Assembly (NCBI RefSeq): GCF_002082015.1
Contig: NZ_CP015109.1
Coordinates: 2,633,001 to 2,697,000, forward strand
Direction: 5' to 3'
DNA length: 64,000 nucleotides
Source: Sporosarcina ureae
GTDB lineage: Bacteria; Bacillota; Bacilli; Bacillales_A; Planococcaceae
Shown here piece by piece: positions 17,611 through 26,878 of this stretch. Positions within the stretch are counted from its first letter, which is position 1; each line of letters opens with the position of its first letter. The notes under the pieces are model-generated. The model was not told the origin of the DNA. It saw only the letters and a list, made by a program, of their open reading frames with translations, and ran no database searches. The position numbers were made by a program, and so were the translations under genes.

Positions 17611-17870
17611 GTATAAAGCCCAAGTATCCATCATATGCATAGGATGTAGATGGTTGGACTTTATTTAAAAGAAGGACAGGCTTATTACGCAATGTGTGGA
17701 TGTGATAGTTCGCAGCTAAAAAGATAGGCAATTCATAGGTACTTTTCAGATTATGGTAGACTTTTTGTTTGTGTTTGTCTGTAATCACTTTACATTTAGT
17801 AACATGAGAATTAATGTAATCAGATGTATACTGAGTAATCAAAAGATATGATTCAAAGAGGAGTGGGGAA

Positions 17871-19124
17871 ATGAAAGCGTTAACAAATTCTGTTAATAGT
17901 GCTAGATTAAATGATAATCTTCAAACTTTAAGTGAAATAGGGAGAATTGGTTCTACTGGAGTCTGTAGACTTGCACATTCCCCTGAAGATAAACAGGCTG
18001 TGTTACATGTAAAAAAGTATATGGATCAAATCGGTTTGAAGACGGAAATTGATCACTTTGGTAATTTAATTGGGAGGATGGATGGTGTATCGAATGATTC
18101 CCCGGCTTTAGTCATTGGCTCACATATCGATTCGCAACCTTATGGCGGAAAGTACGATGGGGCGCTTGGAGTGATCGGAGCGATTGAAGTATTGGAAACG
18201 CTGCAAGAAAAGGGAATAAAACCTGAGATACCTATTGTACTATTTGCCTTTGCTGATGAGGAAGGCGCACGATTCAATAAGGGTTTGTTCGGTGTAAGAG
18301 GCATGTTAGGTAAATTAGAGGAAGGAGAGCTCGAACGTAAGGATAAGAAGGGAATGACGAGACGAGAGGCGTTGATTGAATTTGGTTGCGACCCGTCAAA
18401 ATTTGAAGAATCTCTTATTGACCCTTCTACTATAGCGGCATTTTTAGAGCTTCATATTGAACAGGGACCTGTGTTGGAAGCGAAAGGTGAACCTGTTGGC
18501 ATTGTGACGGGGATTTCTGGTCCTTTATGGTTAACGGTTGAAATGGAAGGTTTAGCTGGTCACGCTGGATCTGTACCGATGCCTATGCGTCAAGATGCTT
18601 TAGTAGGGGCCGCTAAAGTCATTGTAAAGCTTAATGAGTTAGCTCAAGAGATCCCAGGAGCACCGACAGTAAGTACTGTGGGAAGTTTGCAAGTATTTCC
18701 GGACTCTCGCAATATCATTCCCGAAAGAGTGACTTTTACAGTTGATTTACGGGATATTGATGAAAATAGACGAGATCGAATTGAGCAAGTTTTCCTTCAG
18801 GAGTTAGAGAGAATTGCAGATGAACATAACTTAACGTATACAATCACTGAAGATACGCGAAGTGAACCTAGATTTTGTAATGAAGCGATTATGCAGATTA
18901 TGAGAGAAGAAAGTGCGGAAATGCAGTTAACGCCTCCAGAATTAATGAGTGGCCCTTTTCATGATTCGCTTGAAATGTCTTATGTGTGTGACTACGGCAT
19001 GATTTTTGTCCGTTCTAAAGATGGTATTAGTCATAACCCGAAAGAGTATAGTTCACCAGAAGATATCGCACTAGGCGTAGAATTACTGTATAAGACAGTT
19101 TATAGAATGGCTTGTAAAAGGTGA
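17871..19124 (+). CDS. M20-family N-carbamoyl amino acid / ureidopropionate amidohydrolase (HyuC/AllC type)
   Basis: A 417-residue cytosolic zinc hydrolase of the Zn-dependent hydantoinase/carbamoylase family, which splits N-carbamoyl amino acids into amino acid, CO2 and ammonia. Metal-ligand motifs are visible: GSHIDSQPYGGKYDG (His about 85, Asp about 96), FADEEGARF (Glu 130-131) and LELHIEQGP (His about 195). The dimerisation-domain motif is GLAGHAGSVPMPMRQDAL, and the C-terminal motif is KDGISHNPKEYSSPED. AGAGGAG precedes ATG 17871. The downstream beta-alanine-type aminotransferase and malonate-semialdehyde dehydrogenase suggest N-carbamoyl-beta-alanine as substrate, but allantoate or carbamoyl-L-amino acids are possible. 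Confidence 0.82.
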   Translation: MKALTNSVNSARLNDNLQTLSEIGRIGSTGVCRLAHSPEDKQAVLHVKKYMDQIGLKTEIDHFGNLIGRMDGVSNDSPALVIGSHIDSQPYGGKYDGALGVIGAIEVLETLQEKGIKPEIPIVLFAFADEEGARFNKGLFGVRGMLGKLEEGELERKDKKGMTRREALIEFGCDPSKFEESLIDPSTIAAFLELHIEQGPVLEAKGEPVGIVTGISGPLWLTVEMEGLAGHAGSVPMPMRQDALVGAAKVIVKLNELAQEIPGAPTVSTVGSLQVFPDSRNIIPERVTFTVDLRDIDENRRDRIEQVFLQELERIADEHNLTYTITEDTRSEPRFCNEAIMQIMREESAEMQLTPPELMSGPFHDSLEMSYVCDYGMIFVRSKDGISHNPKEYSSPEDIALGVELLYKTVYRMACKR

Positions 19125-19159
19125 TCAAACACAAAGAATATAGTTAATGGAGGGATTGG

Positions 19160-19384
19160 ATGAGTAAAAAGAAGTTCAATACGATATATATAATGATCGT
19201 GACTGTTCCGTTTTTATTGTTAATATTTCCTTTATTTGAACTAGCAAACCGAGCAACTCCAATAGTAATGGGGCTACCTTTTTCATTTTTCTATATCATT
19301 CTATTAATTTTACTAACATTTGTTGGGATTTTGATTTTGTATCGTTTTGATCCAGATCATAAGCTTGAAGAAGGTGATGAATGA
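19160..19384 (+). CDS. Small DUF3311-like membrane protein, symporter partner
   Basis: 74 residues with two membrane helices (IYIMIVTVPFLLLIFPLFEL and SFFYIILLILLTFVGILILY) and a short charged tail containing FDPDH. It resembles DUF3311 proteins that are encoded directly before sodium:solute symporters. The stop overlaps the start of the symporter gene by ATGA, so the two are translationally coupled and probably form one transporter. Confidence 0.8.
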   Translation: MSKKKFNTIYIMIVTVPFLLLIFPLFELANRATPIVMGLPFSFFYIILLILLTFVGILILYRFDPDHKLEEGDE

Positions 19385-20847
19385 TGGAGCATTGGTTAAT
19401 TGCGTTAATCATTATGATTGGTTATTTAGTCATTGCATTGGTTGTTGGCGTATGGGCGGGTAAAGGACAAGATTCTAGTTCCCTAGATGAATTCGCAGTG
19501 GCAGGGGGAAAACTAGGATTAATCGTCATGTGGTTCTTGATGGGGGGAGCGGTATTTAGTGCTTTCTCGTTCTTAGGCGCACCGGGCTGGGCTTTTGAAA
19601 AAGGCGCACCTGCTTATTATATTATTATCTATACAGCCTTTGCGATATTGCCTTGGTATATTATCGGGCCTAAAATCTCGAAGATTGGTAAGAAATTTAA
19701 TCTGTATACTATATCTTCGTTTTTCAGAATCCGTTATGGAAGTAAGGCTCTTGGAATAATAGTAGGATTACTTGCATTATTGGCATCTATTCAATATTTG
19801 GCTACCCAGTTAACAGGAATGGCACACATCTTTAATATTATGACAGAAGGTAGAATTCCTTTTTGGCTTGGAGCTCTTCTTGCATACGGGATTGTTGTGG
19901 TGTATGTGGCAACAGGCGGACTACGAGCTGCGGCTTGGTCTGACGTATTCCAAGGGCTACTGATGATCATTATTTCATGGGTTGTAGGAATAGCGATCGT
20001 GAATCAGTTACACGACTCGATGGGCGCTATGTTTACGAACATTGCAGTAGAAAGTCCTGGATTTTTACAAATAGGAAAAGAAGGATCTACTATGGGGACG
20101 ATACCCTTTACAACGACTATTTTAGTATCCGTAATTGGATTCTTGATGTGGCCACATTTATTTACAAAGTCCTATGCATCCGGCCCTAAAGTCATTAAGA
20201 AAACCGTGTTGGTTTACCCAATATTTGCGTTATTCTTAATACCATTATTGCTGGTTGGATTTGCAGCTAAAGGGATTGTAGATGCGAATATGATTGAAAG
20301 TGCAGATCAGATTCTTCCATTCTTGATCACTACTATTATGAATCTTCCAGGTTGGGTGTACGGACTAGTTGGCGCGGGTGCACTTGCGGCTGCCATGTCA
20401 TCTGCTGATGCGATTACACACAATGCAACATTGGAAACAACGGACGGTGTGATTCGTACTATCTTCAAAGATCTATCCGACAAGACCGTTTTGAAGATTA
20501 TGCGTATAGGTGTATTCGTCATTGGAGGTTTAGCCTATATTATTACCATTTTCGGAGGTCAAGGATTAATTGTCTTACTCTTAGGAGCGTATGGGGCTAT
20601 TGTGCAATTTGCTCCAGGCGTGTACAGTGCATTGTATTGGCGAGGAGCAACGGCAATAGGTGTGATCAGTGGCTTGGTTGTAGGAGCGATATTGAATTTT
20701 TATTTCCAACTCGTTGCAGACTCCACGCCATTTGGTATTCACGCAGGAATTATAGGATTGATTTTTAATGTTATTATTATGATAATAGTCAGTTTACTGA
20801 CCAAGTCAAAGAGAAGCGAGGAAGAAGATATTTATATTCGTAGCTAA
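19381..20847 (+). CDS. Sodium:solute symporter (SSS family)
   Basis: A 488-residue transporter with about 13 membrane segments. Family features include the N-terminal SLDEFAVAGGKLG stretch, GGAVFSAFSFLGAPGWAFEKG, and SSADAITHNATLETTDG near the sodium-binding region in TM8. The start is ATG 19381 (19384 also possible). It lies between the carbamoyl amidohydrolase and an amidohydrolase, so its substrate is probably a nitrogen compound such as a ureido or amino acid; the exact one cannot be read. Confidence 0.85.
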   Translation: MMEHWLIALIIMIGYLVIALVVGVWAGKGQDSSSLDEFAVAGGKLGLIVMWFLMGGAVFSAFSFLGAPGWAFEKGAPAYYIIIYTAFAILPWYIIGPKISKIGKKFNLYTISSFFRIRYGSKALGIIVGLLALLASIQYLATQLTGMAHIFNIMTEGRIPFWLGALLAYGIVVVYVATGGLRAAAWSDVFQGLLMIIISWVVGIAIVNQLHDSMGAMFTNIAVESPGFLQIGKEGSTMGTIPFTTTILVSVIGFLMWPHLFTKSYASGPKVIKKTVLVYPIFALFLIPLLLVGFAAKGIVDANMIESADQILPFLITTIMNLPGWVYGLVGAGALAAAMSSADAITHNATLETTDGVIRTIFKDLSDKTVLKIMRIGVFVIGGLAYIITIFGGQGLIVLLLGAYGAIVQFAPGVYSALYWRGATAIGVISGLVVGAILNFYFQLVADSTPFGIHAGIIGLIFNVIIMIIVSLLTKSKRSEEEDIYIRS

Positions 20848-20886
20848 TTAATACATGTACATTTTAGTACAGAGAGGTGATCTACA

Positions 20887-22512
20887 GTGCATGCAGATAT
20901 AGTATTTACTAATGGAGAAGTTATTACAGTAGATAAGGACTCATCCATTATGGAAGCCGTAGCGATCAAAGATCAGAAGATCATCAGCGTGGGCCAGATC
21001 GACGAAGTCAGCAAATTGATTGGAGAAAATACTCGAGTAATGGATCTGGAAGGAAAGTCTCTCCTTCCAGGTTTCATAGACCCGCATCTGCATCTAACTA
21101 TTTATGGAACGAACTTACTCGGCATAAATTGTGCAAGTCCTGAAATCGATTCGCTGGAAATGTTGTATGAGCAAATGAAAAAGAGGGCGGAACAGACTCC
21201 AAAAGGGGAATGGATCCGAGTTACAGGCTTCAATGAACAGGCGCTAAAAGAAAAACGTTTCCCTACAATACAAGAACTTGACGCAATATCTACAGAACAT
21301 CCTATTGTTATAATTCGGGTTTGTAACCATACATCGATCGCAAATAGTAATGCATTGGAATTAGCTGGTTTCACAAAGGAGTCCGAAAATCCTGCAGGCG
21401 GTGAGATAGAGCGTGATTCCAGTGGGGAATTGACAGGGAAAATGATTGAGAATGCACATATGCAACTATTTTCTATAGCAGATTATAGTGCAGAGGAAAT
21501 TACAGAAGGATTGAAATTAGCATCTCAGATATTTGTGAAGTCTGGCATAACGAGTTTACATGATGCGGGTAGCTATGGCTGGGGACCCGATATTTTAAAA
21601 CTGATGAAAAAAAGTATAGACGCAGGTGATGTGAAAAACCGAGTATACGCTCTTATTGGATCATTGACCGATTCAGAGTCGTTTGTTCGGTATATGATGG
21701 ACGAAGGTGTAGTGACTGGAGAGGGCGATGAATGGTTTAAAATTGGACCTGCTAAACTATTTACAGACGGCAGCAGTACAGGGCCCACTTTAGCCACAAG
21801 AGAACCTTATGAGAGTGACCCGACAGATAGAGGCATACTGTATTATGACCAAGATAGAATGAATGAAATTCTAGGGGAAGCTCATAGCAAAGGGTACCAA
21901 ATCACTGCGCATGCACAAGGCGATCGAGCAATTGAAATGGTGTTGAATTGTATTGAAGAGGCGTTAAAGAAGCATCCTCGAACAGATCACCGCCATCGTA
22001 TTGAACATGCAGGAATAGCCAGTCCAGATCTTCAGGAACGGATGAAGGAATTGGGAGTTGTAGTGATTCCTAACCCAGCATTCATGTATGTGAATGGGGA
22101 TGCTTACTTGGAGTATTATGGCGATCGAGTAAATGTCATGTATCCGGCAAAAGATTATTTGGCAAAAGGAATACCTTTTGCATTTGCCTCAGATACGCCC
22201 GTTGTAGACCCTAATCCTCTTCTCGGGATTCATGCGGCAGTGAACAGAAAAACCGTTACAGGCCAAGATGTAGGAACTTGTCAGCGAGTGTCAGTGCTAG
22301 AGGCAATCAAAGCCTATACGTATATGGGTGCGTACGCGAGCTTTGATGAAACACAAAAAGGTAGTATTGAAGTTGGCAAATTAGCGGATTTGGTTGTGCT
22401 GGATCAAAGTATTCTCTCTGCTGAGATAACGAGTCTTAAAGAAATAACAGTAGAGATGACGATGATCGATGGAAAAATAGAGTATGAAAAACAGGTGAGT
22501 TATCAGAAGTAA
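20887..22512 (+). CDS. Metal-dependent amidohydrolase (YtcJ-like, amidohydrolase family 3)
   Basis: 541 residues. It opens with HADIVFTNGEVITVDKD and then LPGFIDPHLHL with the HxH metal pair (about residues 66-68). Further motifs are KLFTDGSSTGPTLATREPY, HAQGDRAIEM, HRIEHAG and FASDTPVVDPNPL, typical of the YtcJ group. GTG 20887 is taken as start because GAGAGGTGA lies six bases upstream. It is downstream of the symporter, likely same transcript, and could open a cyclic or acylated amide before the carbamoyl amidohydrolase acts. It is not a canonical dihydropyrimidinase, so a link to hydantoin or dihydrouracil is only a guess. A terminator follows. Confidence 0.78.
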   Translation: MHADIVFTNGEVITVDKDSSIMEAVAIKDQKIISVGQIDEVSKLIGENTRVMDLEGKSLLPGFIDPHLHLTIYGTNLLGINCASPEIDSLEMLYEQMKKRAEQTPKGEWIRVTGFNEQALKEKRFPTIQELDAISTEHPIVIIRVCNHTSIANSNALELAGFTKESENPAGGEIERDSSGELTGKMIENAHMQLFSIADYSAEEITEGLKLASQIFVKSGITSLHDAGSYGWGPDILKLMKKSIDAGDVKNRVYALIGSLTDSESFVRYMMDEGVVTGEGDEWFKIGPAKLFTDGSSTGPTLATREPYESDPTDRGILYYDQDRMNEILGEAHSKGYQITAHAQGDRAIEMVLNCIEEALKKHPRTDHRHRIEHAGIASPDLQERMKELGVVVIPNPAFMYVNGDAYLEYYGDRVNVMYPAKDYLAKGIPFAFASDTPVVDPNPLLGIHAAVNRKTVTGQDVGTCQRVSVLEAIKAYTYMGAYASFDETQKGSIEVGKLADLVVLDQSILSAEITSLKEITVEMTMIDGKIEYEKQVSYQK

Positions 22513-22544
22513 ATACCGTTATATTTTAGCATACAGCAAAGATC

Positions 22545-22573
22545 GCCATTCGACTTTTTCGGATGGCTTTTAT
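22545..22573 (+). terminator. Terminator after the amidohydrolase gene
   Basis: GCCATTCG and CGGATGGC pair with one wobble across a T-rich loop and run into TTTTA. Confidence 0.75.
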
Positions 22574-22791
22574 TATGGAGAAATTCAACTGGATACAAAT
22601 TCAAAAAAATTATAAGTACTAGAAAGCAATTTTCCACCATAGAGTTTTCATGGTATATGATATGCCAGACATAGTGACCAAACTTACTTAGCACTAAATA
22701 ACAATGTGTCCAATGTATGATTAGCCGATTCTAAATATACTATATTACACATTCGGAGTAGTCTGATTGCGTGAAAATGGGAGGTGAATAC

Positions 22792-22938
22792 ATGTTAGGT
22801 TTTCCTGTAGAAACTTTTTGGTGGTTTGTTCCATGGCCTTTCATATGGGTAGGATTGGCTGCAATTCTCTATTTTAAAATGAAACGCGACGATGAGATGG
22901 AAGAGAAGATGGACAAAGAACAAAATCAAAATCAGTAG
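22792..22938 (+). CDS. 48-residue single-pass symporter accessory protein
   Basis: An ATG with GGGAGGTGA 6 nt upstream opens a 48-codon frame ending in TAG at 22936-22938. The protein has one aromatic-rich membrane helix (FWWFVPWPFIWVGLAAILYF, residues 9-28) and a charged cytosolic tail (KMKRDDEMEEKMDKEQNQNQ). It ends 20 bp before a sodium:solute symporter, in the position of the known 'symporter small accessory proteins'. It is short enough for automatic gene callers to skip. The real Shine-Dalgarno site and the amphipathic layout make it convincing. Confidence 0.82.
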   Translation: MLGFPVETFWWFVPWPFIWVGLAAILYFKMKRDDEMEEKMDKEQNQNQ

Positions 22939-22958
22939 TTACGATAGGGGGGCATTCA

Positions 22959-24509
22959 ATGAGCATTGATGGGATCATTTTCATTGTATACTTAGGGGTT
23001 CTATTAACGATTGGCTTGTGGTTTTCACGCAAATCATCAGCTTCCACAGAACAGTACTTACTTGGCGGTCGATCTCTCGGACCAGCCGTCACGGCGATGA
23101 CCATGCAAACTACAGCTATGAGTGGCTTCATGTTTATGGGAGCCCCAGCGATGGCCTTTAAATATGGCTGGTATGCCATTTGGTACGCTATTGGAGATGC
23201 AGGCGGATCAATTATAAACCTCTCTGTATTAGGTAAACGAATGAGAAGAATGTCTGAAATATTGGGAGCGCTTTCGCCAATTGAGTATTTGGAAAAACGT
23301 TTTGAAAGCGCTAGTGTACGAGTGGTCGGATCCATCATTTCCATCGTGTTTTTATTTGGCTATGTTTGCGCTCAGTTTATTGCGGCCGGGAAAGCCATGT
23401 CTACACTGACAGGCTTTACTTATGAACTGTCTCTGATTATCGGTATTAGTGTCATTATCATCTATACCGTGGCTGGCGGATATCTAGCGGTTGCCTACAC
23501 TTCATTTGTACAAGGCATGATCATGGTACTGGGTGTCGTTGGGATCGGTATTCTCGCGTATTTTCATGTAGGCGGCATCACAGGATTGAACGTTGCGTTG
23601 CAAGCTATAGACCCTACGTATTTAAGCATCTGGGGTAAAGATCTAGCTTACTATGGTCAATGGGGAATGGTGCTCGGGGCAATACTGATTTACTCGATTG
23701 GCTACATGGGACTTCCACATGTAGTAGTTCGCCATATGTCGATGAAAAGTACAAAAACAGTAAAAGGCGCTGTCATGATTAGTGCTCTGTGGAATCAATT
23801 CTTCATCTTTGTACCATATATTCTAGGTTTGATTGGGATTATTTTACTGCCTACCATTGCTGATCCAGAAATGATTATTACAGAGCTAGCCTACACGTTA
23901 TTCCCTGGTATCTTTGCAGCACTATTGCTCTCAGCTATTATGTCAGCGGTCATGTCTACTGCAGACTCTATCTTGATGCAAGCGGGTTCGATTCTTTCAC
24001 GTGACGTGTATCAACGTTTCATCAATAAAGATGCTAGCCCTAAAACAATGATTCTTGTTTCGAGATTATGCATTTTAATGGGCGGAATTGTAGGAGTTGT
24101 CGTAGCCATTTATGAGCCACCTTCCGTGTTTGCATTGGTTCTGTTCGCTTTCGGTACATTAGGGAATGCATTCTTAGTTCCTTATGTGGCATCTGTTTAC
24201 TCTAAAAAAGCTAATTATATCGGTTGCTTATGTGCGATGATCGGCGGAGCTTCAACGAATATCATTTGGACTTCCATGGGGTTAGAGACGTCTACAGGAC
24301 TTCATCCATTCTTGGCAGGTTTACTCGTGTCACTAGTCGGTATGATCATCGGAAGTCGGTTTGGTCGCAAACCATCAGATAAAATATTGCAAGCATTTGA
24401 ACAGTCTAGATACAAACGTGTATTCTCAAAAGAATTTGATCGAAACATTACACGTGACTTGGCTCCCGAGGCGAGCAACGTATCAAAGTTTTTAGCAGAT
24501 ACTAAATAA
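22959..24509 (+). CDS. Sodium:solute symporter (SSS family), second copy
   Basis: A 516-residue transporter with about 13 membrane segments. It has ASTEQYLLGGRSLGPAVTAM and MQTTAMSGFMFMGAPAMAF near the N-terminus, and SAIMSAVMSTADSILMQAGS in the sodium-site helix, where Ser/Thr residues are conserved. It is distinct from the 19381 symporter and closer in style to the PutP/PanF group. A 48-residue membrane protein is encoded just upstream. The neighbouring beta-alanine genes and PucR regulator suggest an amino acid or beta-alanine substrate (inference). Confidence 0.85.
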   Translation: MSIDGIIFIVYLGVLLTIGLWFSRKSSASTEQYLLGGRSLGPAVTAMTMQTTAMSGFMFMGAPAMAFKYGWYAIWYAIGDAGGSIINLSVLGKRMRRMSEILGALSPIEYLEKRFESASVRVVGSIISIVFLFGYVCAQFIAAGKAMSTLTGFTYELSLIIGISVIIIYTVAGGYLAVAYTSFVQGMIMVLGVVGIGILAYFHVGGITGLNVALQAIDPTYLSIWGKDLAYYGQWGMVLGAILIYSIGYMGLPHVVVRHMSMKSTKTVKGAVMISALWNQFFIFVPYILGLIGIILLPTIADPEMIITELAYTLFPGIFAALLLSAIMSAVMSTADSILMQAGSILSRDVYQRFINKDASPKTMILVSRLCILMGGIVGVVVAIYEPPSVFALVLFAFGTLGNAFLVPYVASVYSKKANYIGCLCAMIGGASTNIIWTSMGLETSTGLHPFLAGLLVSLVGMIIGSRFGRKPSDKILQAFEQSRYKRVFSKEFDRNITRDLAPEASNVSKFLADTK

Positions 24510-24528
24510 CTTACAGGAGTCGGTATTC

Positions 24529-25014
24529 ATGAGCGCTATATTATTGCAAGAAATCGAGTTTACTAAAGAAGAAGTTTTGCTTGGCCTGCAGCAATACGAA
24601 AAAGAAACGTACTTCCAAGTCCAAGATATGATCTACTATCCATATTACTTTTTTGAATACCAAGTGAGTGCTAAAAGCTTACTAAAGTTTAAAGGGAAGG
24701 CAGCTTGTACAATAGACGGCCTGGGCGGAAGGGGAGCGATAGTGGATGTTCGGCCGAACTTTTCTAGAAAGACGGAAGAAGTGGGGCGTTTTCCTGAGCT
24801 TGTGATTGCGGAGGAAGAAGCAATTGATGCGGCGAAGAGGTTTATTTTTGATCATGCTTCTTCCAAAGCTAAATTTGTTACGATGCCTAAAATTACAGAA
24901 GTTCAAAGAACCCTCTTCTATCGTCCTTTTTGGTTAACAGATTACAAATTAGACAATAAGAAATCAGGACAGCTCATTGTGGATGCGATTAGTGGAAGCT
25001 ATCATCCGTTGTAA
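24529..25014 (+). CDS. Hypothetical protein with two internal repeats
   Basis: 161 residues, no signal peptide or membrane helix, family not recognised. Two halves share a pattern: YYPYYFFEYQV then GKAACTIDGLGGRG in the first, and YRPFWLTDYKL then GQLIVDAISGSYHP in the second. Both read as Y-x-P-aromatic, about 20 residues, then G-xx-x-D-x-x-x-G, suggesting a duplicated beta-rich unit. It follows the second symporter by 19 bp and probably shares its transcript. A role in transport or its regulation is only suggested by position. Confidence 0.7.
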   Translation: MSAILLQEIEFTKEEVLLGLQQYEKETYFQVQDMIYYPYYFFEYQVSAKSLLKFKGKAACTIDGLGGRGAIVDVRPNFSRKTEEVGRFPELVIAEEEAIDAAKRFIFDHASSKAKFVTMPKITEVQRTLFYRPFWLTDYKLDNKKSGQLIVDAISGSYHPL

Positions 25015-25055
25015 CCGTAAGTTGCGAAGCTACTCGTTAAATATGAAATCGTAAA

Positions 25056-25092
25056 CAGCCACTATTCGCGATGTATAGGCGAGTAGTGGCTG
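25056..25092. terminator. Hairpin between convergent genes
   Basis: CAGCCACTA pairs perfectly with TAGTGGCTG, extended inside by TTCGC/GCGAG with one mismatch. It lacks a strong T-run on either side, so its efficiency as a terminator is uncertain. Confidence 0.6.
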
Positions 25093-25112
25093 TGTGTAGG
25101 TAGAGATCCTAT

Positions 25113-26735
25113 TTAGACTAACACCTTTTTAGCCATAATGGCCACTTCAAGCGCAATCCGATTAAGTGGAGACATAAAGTTCTCTCCCATTATAGATTCA
25201 ATCTTTTCCAGTCGGTGATACAGCGTTTGTCTTACGATAAACAGACGATCTGCGGTTTCTTTTTTTGAACCACCACACTCTAGGTAAATACGGAGCGTCT
25301 CGAATAAATTACCGTCAGTCTTTTTATCATAATCAATTAAATCTTGAAGATAATCGTCTACATAGTGTCCAAGGTCTCCTTGTTCATTGAGTAGAAGTAA
25401 CAGTCTATAAATCCCTAAATCATCATAAAAATTACTTTCAAATGCAAACTTTTGCTTGAGTTCCGCTACTCGTTTTGCTTCTTTATATCCTTCTTTGATT
25501 TGTGAATGGTTCTGGTGAACTGAACTAATCCCCAATTGATATTCACGTTCGTTAAAGAATGTGTGATCGTCCATACCAGCCAACTGCTCGGCCACTTGAG
25601 TAAAGTGATTCATGTCTTTTACATGCTTCCCTGAAGCGATAAACGATGCAATAATCGTAATTTCATTTCTAGTTACGGAAATAGCCGGAAAGAAACTATG
25701 TCGTTTAAAGACTGAACGAATCATCATAGATTGTTGTAAACGGATTTCCTCCCAGTTGTTCTCGTCTAAAGTAGATTCATTCGTGTCCAACTGAATGACG
25801 AAGATTCTGTAATAAGTATTCGAGCTTTTTGTTGGTAAATAGGCTTGAATGTCTTCTTGTTCTACAGGCCGTCCATGTAGTAAATTGCGCACGAATTCAT
25901 CTTCATTAAATTGGTTTCTCTCTTGAATGGTACGGTTTCTAAGCAATATTTGGGCAATTGCAAGAGAGGCTCTATCCAATAGTAAAAAAGCGAACTCATT
26001 GGCTGTTTCTTGTGGAAGGTGAAGGCATAAATAGCCAAGAGCCTGGCCTAAGCCGTTAATAGAGAACAAGGCGAATGGCTGGTCATCAATTATATAAATG
26101 CCCTGATCTAGCTTTTGCGTAGGATTCTCGCTAAGAAATTCTTTTATACTATGTTTCCATGTAGTGGATTCAAGGGGGTAATAATAAGATTTGGCTTCAT
26201 CGGATATGAATAAAACATGTTGGTTGAACAAGGAGTGTAGTTCGTGAAGAATCTTCAAAATTCCGTTTGGCATTAAACTTAACTGATTAAATCTTCTCGA
26301 TAAGGTATCTAGCGTAGACAACATTTCGTAATGGCGATTGATGATCACTGTGTGTAAGTCTTGTGAAATATCAACGAATTTAACTGCTTTTTCGAACACG
26401 ACAATAGGAAATTGCTTTGCATCAGCGAGTGTAATAATCTCTTGCTGTATTTCACTAACGTATGATCCTATTTCAACACAAAGGCAGGCAACATTTAGTT
26501 CGATTAGCTGGTTTACGTACTTTAATTGTGTCGCACTATCTAGTTGTAGATGAATACCTGTCGTTAAAATAATTTCGCCACCGTTGACTAGTGAACTAAA
26601 CTCACTAACCTCTAATACATGTGACCATTTAACCTGTCGATCCAACCCAGTGCGTCCAGCTATCACTCTGGCGTGCTTGAACGTCTCACGGGCTAATACA
26701 TCTTTAACGGTCAACGAAAGTTCATTCATGTACAT
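25113..26735 (-). CDS. PucR-family transcriptional regulator
   Basis: About 540 residues. The N-terminal PucR domain is clear (SLTVKDVLARETFKHARVIA, then VKWSHVLEVSEFSSLVNGGE and IILTTGIHL). A GGDEF-like middle region and a C-terminal PucR helix-turn-helix (ECGGSKKETADRLFIVRQTL, YHRLEKIESIMG) follow. The start is set at ATG 26735 with GGAGGT just upstream; ATG 26729 is equally possible. Family members activate purine, allantoin, beta-alanine or GABA catabolism. Here it is divergent from the dehydrogenase-aminotransferase genes and most likely their regulator; the palindromes in the shared intergenic region are candidate sites. Confidence 0.85.
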   Translation of the reverse strand: MYMNELSLTVKDVLARETFKHARVIAGRTGLDRQVKWSHVLEVSEFSSLVNGGEIILTTGIHLQLDSATQLKYVNQLIELNVACLCVEIGSYVSEIQQEIITLADAKQFPIVVFEKAVKFVDISQDLHTVIINRHYEMLSTLDTLSRRFNQLSLMPNGILKILHELHSLFNQHVLFISDEAKSYYYPLESTTWKHSIKEFLSENPTQKLDQGIYIIDDQPFALFSINGLGQALGYLCLHLPQETANEFAFLLLDRASLAIAQILLRNRTIQERNQFNEDEFVRNLLHGRPVEQEDIQAYLPTKSSNTYYRIFVIQLDTNESTLDENNWEEIRLQQSMMIRSVFKRHSFFPAISVTRNEITIIASFIASGKHVKDMNHFTQVAEQLAGMDDHTFFNEREYQLGISSVHQNHSQIKEGYKEAKRVAELKQKFAFESNFYDDLGIYRLLLLLNEQGDLGHYVDDYLQDLIDYDKKTDGNLFETLRIYLECGGSKKETADRLFIVRQTLYHRLEKIESIMGENFMSPLNRIALEVAIMAKKVLV

Positions 26736-26772
26736 TAGACCTCCATAACGTGAAAAGATTTTCAGTACGATG

Positions 26773-26829
26773 TTACACAATGTAAAATGAAACTATTTTG
26801 AATAGTTGTTAAACTATAGAAAGTAGTTT
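26773..26829. promoter_or_regulatory. Cluster of inverted repeats between pucR-like gene and mmsA
   Basis: Three palindromes lie in 57 bp: TTACA-CAA-TGTAA (26773-26785), AACTATT-TTG-AATAGTT (26791-26807, perfect arms) and AAACTA-7 bp-TAGTTT (26811-26829). The second and third share the half-site AACTAT. They sit in the divergent promoter region, where a PucR-type regulator would be expected to bind. Confidence 0.55.
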
Positions 26830-26878
26830 AGCTCAAGTCTTGTTGTAAAGCAAGACTAGATGAATAGGAGGATGGAAA

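Noticed and set aside
16959..17842. Several open frames in both directions across array 2, including a 174-codon minus-strand frame
   Set aside because: Most of the length is the 21-bp repeat; the unique 85 residues look unlike any protein and no ribosome binding site is evident.
20307..20522. Minus-strand short frames within the symporter and amidohydrolase genes
   Set aside because: Shadows of well-supported membrane and enzyme genes with no independent support.
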